This document shows positions 58,906 to 64,000 of a DNA stretch of 64,000 nucleotides, piece after piece. The stretch's first letter is position 1. Each line of letters begins with the position of its first letter. Both the position numbers and the translations under genes were made by a program. The DNA lies in contig JAYFPE010000007.1 of NCBI GenBank assembly GCA_034928145.1, positions 1-64,000 on the forward strand, written 5' to 3'. The stretch comes from Pelethousia sp034928145 (GTDB taxonomy: Bacteria; Bacillota; Clostridia; Christensenellales; CAG-138). Under the pieces are notes generated by a model. That model saw only the letters and a program-made list of their open reading frames with translations, had not been told where the DNA came from and did no database searches.

Positions 58906-60360
58906 TCACCTCCCATCAGAAAAGGGATTGAACCCATTTCTGTAATCGTCCACCAGCATCCGAGCCAAGTCGGCCTTATCCCGCAGCGCCCGGATGACCC
59001 GTACATCCACCGTTCCTTGGGCGGCTAAGTAGATGTAAGTGCAGTTCTCTTTCTGGCCGACCCTGTGGATGCGGGCTTTGGCTTGCTCAAAATTGGACAT
59101 GGAATAGTCCAGGCTGTAAAAAACCATCGTGCTGGCGGCGGTGAGGGTCACGCCTAACCCAGCGGTCGCAATCTGCCCCAAAAAGACCTGCACCTGCGGG
59201 TCGTTCTGGAACGCCGATACCTGCAAATCCCGATCTTTCACGCCGCCCATGATCAGCGAATACCGGATTTCTTTCTTTTCGAGCATCCGGCAGATGGCGT
59301 TGATCTCCGGTATGAACCGCGCCATAATCACCAGCTTTTTGCCTTCCTGCAACACGTCATCGACGATATCCTCCAATGCCGCCTGCTTGGCGGTGCTGAT
59401 CCGCTGGGGTGCGTTGCCCGCATCATCACCGAGAAAGCCACCCGTAAGCTGGGACAGCCGAAGGAGCCGGGTGAGAATATTCGTGACGGTAACTTCGCTC
59501 TGGCCGAGTTCCGCATAGCTGTCCTTGACTAAATCCTTGTAAATCTTCATGGCGGCGGGTTCCAGCTCGACCTTGCGCACGATGTCCGTGATTTCCGGCA
59601 AATCGAGGCATTCGGCTTTCGTCGCCCGAAAGGCGATGCTGTGGAGGCGACGCATCAGGTCCTGTTCCATCGACCGCTTGAGCACCGGCGTGTGATTGCC
59701 GTAGCCGACCATATCGAAGTACCGATTTCGGAACACATAGAAGCTCTGGCCGAAAACCATCGGATTGAGGAATTTGTACTGGCTATAAACGTCGATGGCC
59801 TTGTTCGTGATGACGGTCCCTGTGAGCAGCAACTTGTACCGCGCCCTTGCACCCAGCCGATGCAGGGCCTTGGACGCCGCGATGTTGTGTGTCTTGATCT
59901 TGTGACCCTCGTCCGCGATGATGAGGTCGGGATTCCATGCCTGCAGTTCCTTTTCCAGCCGCCATGCGCTCTCATAGTTGATAACCGCCACCTGCAGCGA
60001 CGTGCCCCGCATATGCCGCAGGATGTCGGCCTTCTTCGCGCCTGCGCCGGTCAACACCGCCAGCGTGTAATCGAAAGCCGCGAACTTGGCGAATTCCTCA
60101 TCCCAGACGCCCAGTATGGAAAGCGGAGCCACCACCAGAACCCTGCAGAGCCTGCCCGCCTGATAAAGGGCGCCCGTGACCGCGATGCTGGTGATTGTTT
60201 TGCCGGTTCCCATTTCCATGAGCAGCGCCGCGCCGGAGGAGGCCATCCCACTCGCCGGAACTAAGCCGAACTTGCCGCACACGAAGTTGAACGCCTCGAT
60301 CTGATGTTTATACGGCGTGGCTCTGATCGGCATGGGTAGCTTCGGCGCTGGCTGCTCCAT
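58906..60360 (-). CDS. SNF2-family DEAD/H helicase
   Basis: This 484-residue protein is counted from MEQPAPKLP following AAAGGAGG. Motif I is MEMGTGKTITS, motif II DEGH, motif III LLLTGTVITN, and motif VI QAKARIHRVGQKENCTYIYL. A typical phage SNF2 translocase that may remodel protein-DNA complexes in replication or transcription. Confidence 0.95.
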   Translation of the reverse strand: MEQPAPKLPMPIRATPYKHQIEAFNFVCGKFGLVPASGMASSGAALLMEMGTGKTITSIAVTGALYQAGRLCRVLVVAPLSILGVWDEEFAKFAAFDYTLAVLTGAGAKKADILRHMRGTSLQVAVINYESAWRLEKELQAWNPDLIIADEGHKIKTHNIAASKALHRLGARARYKLLLTGTVITNKAIDVYSQYKFLNPMVFGQSFYVFRNRYFDMVGYGNHTPVLKRSMEQDLMRRLHSIAFRATKAECLDLPEITDIVRKVELEPAAMKIYKDLVKDSYAELGQSEVTVTNILTRLLRLSQLTGGFLGDDAGNAPQRISTAKQAALEDIVDDVLQEGKKLVIMARFIPEINAICRMLEKKEIRYSLIMGGVKDRDLQVSAFQNDPQVQVFLGQIATAGLGVTLTAASTMVFYSLDYSMSNFEQAKARIHRVGQKENCTYIYLAAQGTVDVRVIRALRDKADLARMLVDDYRNGFNPFSDGR

Positions 60361-60517
60361 CCTGACTGTTCCTCCTTTCCGCTGGCGGCGATTTGCCAAG
60401 CAGCGCCAGCTTTCTTGCCAGCCGCCTTGACACCACGCTGATGGCGGTCAGGACGCCGATCAATTCCTCCGTCGTTTCCTCGCTTTGTGCCAAGGCGGCA
60501 TGCGCGTTTTTCTTCAT
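60308..60517 (-). CDS. small protein overlapping the SNF2 start
   Basis: This 69-residue protein is counted from MKKNAHAAL, after GGAGGTGAAACCC. Helical middle (ETTEELIGVLTAISVVSRRL). It overlaps the SNF2 gene by 53 bases in another frame. Strong ribosome binding site supports it; no family known. Confidence 0.65.
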   Translation of the reverse strand: MKKNAHAALAQSEETTEELIGVLTAISVVSRRLARKLALLGKSPPAERRNSQDGAASAEATHADQSHAV

Positions 60518-60544
60518 GGGTTTCACCTCCGATCCGGGGAAAAC

Positions 60545-60583
60545 AAAAAGACCCCCTCACAATCCAAAGGAAAGTGAGGGGGC
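60545..60583 (-). terminator. terminator after the sigma-like gene
   Basis: CCCCCTCAC (60553-60561) pairs with GTGAGGGGG (60575-60583), and TCTTTTTG follows in the minus direction. It lies 6 bases past the stop of the sigma-like gene and before the replication operon. Confidence 0.85.
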
Positions 60584-60589
60584 GAGTGG

Positions 60590-60988
60590 TCACCGGATTT
60601 TTAGTAAATCCCGCAGCTTGGACAGAATTTTTTCTTTTTGCTTGTGGATGCCTGTCTTTGACAGGCCGATTTCTTTGGCGACCATACGTTCGGATTTTTC
60701 CTGATAGAAAAGCGCGTCAATCAGGAACCGCTCATCGTCGGTCAGGTCCGAAAGCGCCTCCAGCAGCATGTCCAGCAGCAGCTTGTCCGCAACGATCTCA
60801 TCTACCAGCGACGCTTCGTCGGGCAGCTCGAATCCATCGTCCGCGAGCGCGTCCAGCGACAGCTCGTTTTCAGCGCGAACCTGTCTGCGTTTACGCTCCC
60901 GCCATGCCGGGCGCTTGAAAGCGTAGTATACTTCCTCAGTGACCGGGATCCGTTTCCCGTTCAGCGTGATATAATACTCCTTGCTCAT
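60590..60988 (-). CDS. sigma-70-like phage regulator
   Basis: This 132-residue protein begins MSKEYYITLNGKRIPVTEEV (the pattern seen in conjugative-element sigma-like proteins). It ends with a region-4 helix-turn-helix (SERMVAKEIGLSKTGIHKQK). Region 2 is poor, so it may be an activator rather than a true sigma factor. It is the candidate early regulator for the promoter family P1-P9. Confidence 0.82.
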   Translation of the reverse strand: MSKEYYITLNGKRIPVTEEVYYAFKRPAWRERKRRQVRAENELSLDALADDGFELPDEASLVDEIVADKLLLDMLLEALSDLTDDERFLIDALFYQEKSERMVAKEIGLSKTGIHKQKEKILSKLRDLLKIR

Positions 60989-61086
60989 CCAGTCTCACCT
61001 CCTTCCGCGAAAGCTCGGGGAAAGGAAGGTGGGGAGGAGCGCGAGAGCGCTGCCGCCTAAATCCGGCAATGACTGACCATTTTCGC

Positions 61087-61132
61087 AACAAAAAAAGCGC
61101 GGGGCATGGCTGAACAGCCAAACCCCGCGCTT
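61087..61132 (-). terminator. strong terminator at the right edge of the prophage
   Basis: AAGCGCGGGG (61095-61104) pairs with CCCCGCGCTT (61123-61132), with a further TGGCTG/CAGCCA inner stem and a T7 run in the minus direction. Confidence 0.9.
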
Positions 61133-61138
61133 GCTGGT

Positions 61139-61268
61139 TTATTTTGCGACTTCGATATATTTTTTGTCGAACAAAAAGGCAATCCACGGCGCTACCTCCT
61201 GGGTACCGCCGTTAAAAGGGCGCACGGAATACACCCACCGTTTGCCTATTTTTGAAAAAAGAAAATGG
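61139..61268 (-). pseudogene. C-terminal gene fragment
   Basis: A minus-strand frame without a good start reads IGKRWVYSVRPFNGG, then TQEVAPWIAFLFDKKYIEVAK and stop at 61139. It looks like the end of a protein whose front is lost, perhaps through phage insertion. The rest of 60989-61413 holds the terminator above and AT-rich DNA without a gene. Confidence 0.35.
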
Positions 61269-61413
61269 CGGCTTTTTTGACTTTAAAGCCGTCGTTTTCT
61301 GTAATGATATTTGGGTAGTATATATTTCTACTCAAACACGGTTACAGGGAAAGGCGGCATTTTACTGCAAAAAGCAATGTAACGCAATTTTGCCGCCTCC
61401 TGTCTCTTCTTCG

Positions 61414-62226
61414 TTATTGAGTCAACGCTGTCAGCCATTGTGAAACAGGCTTGGCCAGCAACCGCGCGTTTAAGTAGGCCATTTCGAGCGTCAAGCATGT
61501 GTTGCCCAGGTAGTACCCGTCCATGATCGTCAATGTCATGGCAAGGTCGGGCTGCTGCATATCCGTCAGACAGATGGGCAACAAATACTGCACCTTGCCC
61601 TGATACCCCTGTGGGGATACGATGCTCGGTTCGACAACCGCCCTCCTTCGCGCAAGCTCAACAGCCGTTTCCAGCAATAACGGTAGGTTTTTAGCTGCGC
61701 GAAGCTCGTCGGGAATGCGTTCCAGATTCTCCGGATCACCCAAAATGTGGTCCACGTTAACTCGGATAGACCATTCGGGATTGTAGTTGACGCCATATTG
61801 CGCCATATAGTATGTAGTTTTTTGGGGAAGCGGTTCGATGTACTTCATACAAGGTGATACTTCATCGAAGAATCCCCGAAAATACCAGTCGAGTAAAGTG
61901 TCCTTTTTCTTATTGCGATCAAAACAGGCATAAATGGCTTTATAATGTCGCGTGAATAATCCGGTGTGAAAGCAAGAATACTCGTTGCGCATATAAAAGA
62001 ATTGATCTCGCCGACTTGGGGCAGGTTCGTTGTTAAAATCGATGGCTTGTTTTCGGAAAACCGTGTGAATGTATCGCTCTAAAATAGGGGTGTCTGGATT
62101 CTTGGTTAAGTAGTTGGGATTCCGAAAGCGCCACGGCTCCGGCAGTGCTAACGCTGCTAATGCGTCGAGTTGTGCATACCAGCTTGGGACGTAAGCAAAC
62201 GAAAACAGGTCTGGTATCAGCATCAT
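61414..62226 (-). CDS. DUF3825 protein
   Basis: This 270-residue protein is counted from MMLIPDLFSFAYVP, after AAAAGGAGGAAACG; upstream in-frame codons lack such a site. LFSFAYVPSWYAQLDALAAL, PWRFRNPNYLTKNP and FHTGLFTRHYKAIYACFDRN fit the DUF3825 family, which is linked with RNA-related domains. Function unknown. It may be phage cargo or ICE cargo. Confidence 0.85.
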   Translation of the reverse strand: MMLIPDLFSFAYVPSWYAQLDALAALALPEPWRFRNPNYLTKNPDTPILERYIHTVFRKQAIDFNNEPAPSRRDQFFYMRNEYSCFHTGLFTRHYKAIYACFDRNKKKDTLLDWYFRGFFDEVSPCMKYIEPLPQKTTYYMAQYGVNYNPEWSIRVNVDHILGDPENLERIPDELRAAKNLPLLLETAVELARRRAVVEPSIVSPQGYQGKVQYLLPICLTDMQQPDLAMTLTIMDGYYLGNTCLTLEMAYLNARLLAKPVSQWLTALTQ

Positions 62227-62423
62227 TAGCGTTTCCTCCTTTTGCTTGTTGTTGAGACTCATTACGGCTTGTCTAGTATTCAATTGTGATCGTGCTCCTT
62301 TCAAAAAGTCGACATGTAAGGAATGTTCTGCAAACGCATCTTACGTGTAGGGACAAGTAGGCGCACGTTTTTACAATTTGTCAAGTCAATCTCTAAAAAT
62401 CCAATATTTGAACTTTCTCTTTT

Positions 62424-62461
62424 TGTTTACTAGAACACATCTCAATGCCTCAAACCGGAAA
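62424..62461. repeat. direct repeat copy 1 (ACTAGAACACAT)
   Basis: TACTAGAACACATCTC followed by CCTCAAACCGGAAA resembles TACTAGAACACATTTC and CCCAAATCGGAAA at 63199-63235. The two enclose the HTH/sigma pair. Each could also be a promoter read on the minus strand. The 62227-62499 stretch has no other feature. Confidence 0.65.
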
Positions 62462-62499
62462 ACTGAGGCTGTCGAAAAAACAATAAAAAATTCGAATGA

Positions 62500-62718
62500 T
62501 TATATCAACTCCTTCCATTTCTTGATTTCGTCAGCAAGTTTTAGTTGGAGTTTTATTTTCATGTCTAAGTCGATCTCTCTCCGGACGATACCGTTTTCAT
62601 CTTTGATTTCATAAGCACATAAAGCATCTATGTAATGATCATAGTAACGCAGAACATCGTTTAACGCTTGATGATTGCCTTGAGTTGCTTTACAAATTAG
62701 GTCGTAATCTAATTTCAT
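62500..62718 (-). CDS. ICE-type helix-turn-helix protein
   Basis: This 72-residue protein (DYDLICKATQGNHQALNDVL, RYYDHYIDALCAYEIKDENG) is the small HTH_16-type regulator found with sigma-like genes in Tn916/Tn1549 elements. ATGA overlap with the sigma gene. Likely a regulator of conjugative-element origin. Confidence 0.88.
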   Translation of the reverse strand: MKLDYDLICKATQGNHQALNDVLRYYDHYIDALCAYEIKDENGIVRREIDLDMKIKLQLKLADEIKKWKELI

Positions 62719-63143
62719 GAACTATTTCCTTTCTCGAAAGTATCTCGGATAGCCTTAAAAGCACGCTGCCGCAAGTTATATACCGTTCGAGGGGTAGCTC
62801 CGAGATGTGTCGCGATTTTTTCGTCTGTCCAGTGGTACCAAAAGTCCAGCATGAGCACCATACGCTGATTCTCTGGCAGCGATAATAGCGCTTGGTATAG
62901 CAGGTCGTTGAATATCACACAGGAGAACTTGTCCGCCCGAATCACAAGCTGCTCGGACGGATATGTATCCTCGTGGCTCTCTGTGTCAAATAAATATTGC
63001 ATGCTCTCATTTACGACAGCCTCACGCTTCATTCGGTTTGCAAGTGCCCGCTTTTCGTTCCTGCTGGCATTGCGGAGCACGGTTTTGCAATATGAATCGA
63101 ACATTGCGCAGAGCCTTTCCGCCTTATCGGAGGGATCCGGCAT
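62715..63143 (-). CDS. sigma-70-family protein of ICE type
   Basis: This 142-residue protein has a region 4 helix-turn-helix (HWTDEKIATHLGATPRTVYN) and LLSLPENQRMVLMLDFWYHW, as in sigma-like proteins of conjugative transposons. Coupled with the HTH gene. No conjugation genes are seen nearby, so this is an ICE remnant or a stand-alone control pair. Confidence 0.88.
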   Translation of the reverse strand: MPDPSDKAERLCAMFDSYCKTVLRNASRNEKRALANRMKREAVVNESMQYLFDTESHEDTYPSEQLVIRADKFSCVIFNDLLYQALLSLPENQRMVLMLDFWYHWTDEKIATHLGATPRTVYNLRQRAFKAIRDTFEKGNSS

Positions 63144-63198
63144 GTGAATTCCCCTCCTTTATGCGGTTTTGAGAAAGACCGGTTTTTGCTTTACCTCC

Positions 63199-63235
63199 TT
63201 ATCTACTAGAACACATTTCGATATCCCAAATCGGA
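63199..63235. repeat. direct repeat copy 2 (ACTAGAACACAT)
   Basis: Second copy of the 37-base imperfect repeat, 56 bases upstream of the sigma gene start. See copy 1 at 62424-62461. Confidence 0.65.
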
Positions 63236-63290
63236 AAGGTATCGGTGATAAATTTGAGAATGCATAGTCCGATATATCTTGACAAAGTAA

Positions 63291-63320
63291 GGCGGCAGCC
63301 TGAATTTTTAAGCTGCCGCC
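63291..63320 (-). terminator. possible terminator after plsY
   Basis: GGCGGCAGC pairs with GCTGCCGCC, and TTACTTT follows in the minus direction, about 135 bases past the plsY stop. The 63144-63455 gap holds this hairpin and the palindrome at 63335-63368. Confidence 0.6.
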
Positions 63321-63334
63321 AGTAAATTATTATA

Positions 63335-63368
63335 TGGACAGACAGCAGAAACGAAATTTCTGTGTCCA
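63335..63368. repeat. palindrome with TGGACA/TTTCTG-TGTCCA arms
   Basis: TGGACA (63335-63340) and TGTCCA (63363-63368), with CAGAAA/TTTCTG inside. The TGGAC-n-CAGAAA order recalls the cores at 7383-7412 and 12257-12283. It may be an IS-end relic. Confidence 0.45.
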
Positions 63369-63455
63369 AGCCGCCTTCGGCCATAGAATGGCTTTTACAC
63401 ATGGAGTATTGCAAATCGCGTATCCGTGTATTTACGGGAATAACAGTTCTAACAA

Positions 63456-63999
63456 TCATGAACCTTTTTGCCGGTGTATGGAAAATTTCGTTTCCATACC
63501 ATTGAGAAGCCGCTTTATGTTTTCACGATGCCGGACGACCAAAAAAACTGCGCTTGTGATGGCTATTAAAAGCTCCCATATCCCACCAAGGCCGAGTAGG
63601 CCGACCAAGAGCGGATAAGAAAAAACGCCAATAATAGCACTAAGCGAAACATACTTTGTTAGAAGCAAGAGAATGAGGAACATTCCCCATGCGGCCAACG
63701 CAATGCGCCAATCGATGAAAAATAGGATAGTTCCCATTGCCATAACACATTTTCCGCCTCGGAATCCATGGTTGATCGGAAAAGCATTGCCGATCATCAC
63801 GCATAGGCCAGCAAATTCGCGGCCCAAAATTGCATAATCGCTGACATACCCAATTAAATAACCGCCGATGAGGACAGGAACTGCATTTTTCGAGATGTCA
63901 ATCAGAACAACCAGCGGGACACCGACTTTCCCGAATACACGGTAAAAATTTGTAAGGCCCGGATTGCCGCTACCAAAATCGCGGATATCTTTTCGGTAT
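63456..63999 (-). CDS. plsY: glycerol-3-phosphate acyltransferase PlsY (5' part beyond window)
   Basis: 181 residues are visible, and the frame stays open to the right edge. The signature YRKDIRDFGSGNPGLTNFYR (glycerol-3-phosphate loop) and NHGFRGGKC (usually FKGGKG) are present, with several membrane segments and a C-terminal RHRENIKRLLNG. PlsY adds the first acyl chain in phospholipid synthesis. It is a chromosomal housekeeping gene, so it marks host DNA to the right. The Cys in place of the usual Gly after GGK is slightly unusual. Confidence 0.92.
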   Translation of the reverse strand, partial: YRKDIRDFGSGNPGLTNFYRVFGKVGVPLVVLIDISKNAVPVLIGGYLIGYVSDYAILGREFAGLCVMIGNAFPINHGFRGGKCVMAMGTILFFIDWRIALAAWGMFLILLLLTKYVSLSAIIGVFSYPLLVGLLGLGGIWELLIAITSAVFLVVRHRENIKRLLNGMETKFSIHRQKGS

Positions 64000-64000
64000 A

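Larger units (their letters stand above)
14333..61132. mobile_element. HK97-type siphoprophage, near complete
   Basis: Recombination, lysis, tail, head, packaging, accessory, modification and replication genes lie in one block, nearly all on the minus strand. The limits are approximate. The left one is the terminator by the serine recombinases and the right one is the terminator past the sigma-like gene. Serine integrase attachment sites have tiny cores and I could not identify them. A recognisable CI-type repressor is missing. Confidence 0.85.

Noticed and set aside
60936..61187. 83-codon minus-strand frame
   Set aside because: It overlaps the sigma-like gene start and the strong terminator hairpin; no ribosome binding site or sensible composition.
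1..64000. tRNA genes or a CRISPR array
   Set aside because: No cloverleaf-like sequence with CCA end or regular repeat-spacer array was noticed on either strand by eye; a covariance-model scan would be needed to exclude a tRNA firmly.

Overview
The window looks like a chromosomal segment of a Gram-positive Clostridia-type bacterium. Reasons are the strong GGAGG ribosome binding sites, large serine recombinases of the clostridial type, a PlsY acyltransferase running off the right edge, a thioredoxin-type ArsC, an ICE-style sigma/HTH pair, and a siphophage of the kind common in Firmicutes. Base composition shifts sharply: the left 6 kb is AT-rich, while the phage part is visibly GC-richer.

Region 1 (1-7.5 kb) is a mobile defence-type island on the minus strand: an XRE regulator, an AAA+ ATPase, a subtilisin-like protease (the ATPase/subtilase pair matches the IetAS defence/toxin-antitoxin architecture) and a protein ending in a PD-(D/E)XK nuclease domain. 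It is followed by a recombinase remnant and an IS3-family element. Related short repeats bracket the block. Region 2 (7.5-14.1 kb) is an arsenic operon (arsR, a DUF2703 protein, acr3, arsD, arsA, arsC) behind a near-consensus promoter, then a second recombinase remnant with an IS-end-like palindrome, an MFS exporter and an excisionase-type HTH protein.

Region 3 (about 14.3-61 kb) is a nearly complete HK97-type siphoprophage, almost entirely on the minus strand. Reading in transcription order from the right: a DUF3825 protein, a sigma-like regulator, and a replication block (SNF2 helicase, family A polymerase, DUF932, primase/helicase, VRR-NUC). Next come a RinA/ArpU-like regulator, HNH nuclease, NlpC/P60 lysin, small terminase, a PAPS-reductase-like protein and two ParB-methyltransferase fusions. 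A stretch of short accessory cassettes follows (SLOG, DUF4314, amidoligase, GGCT, DUF5049). The structural genes then run from large terminase through portal, ClpP-type protease, capsid, connectors, tail tube, frameshifted tail chaperones, tape measure, tail proteins and a GH18 tail protein to holin and a SpoIID-amidase-LysM lysin. The block ends with two large serine recombinases and a third, catalytically altered one.

The most striking regulatory signal is a family of nine nearly identical promoters (TTGCTA-like -35, exact 17 bp spacer, TATCAT-like -10, and conserved bases in between). They sit in front of the integrase operon, the large-terminase operon and most accessory cassettes. Two 110 bp repeats carrying a -10 box followed by a terminator, an iteron-like cluster next to the primase gene, and a ribbon-helix-helix gene behind a 15 bp perfect inverted repeat add further control elements. 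Region 4 (61.1-64 kb) holds the DUF3825 gene, an ICE-type HTH/sigma pair flanked by a direct repeat, and the 3' part of plsY.
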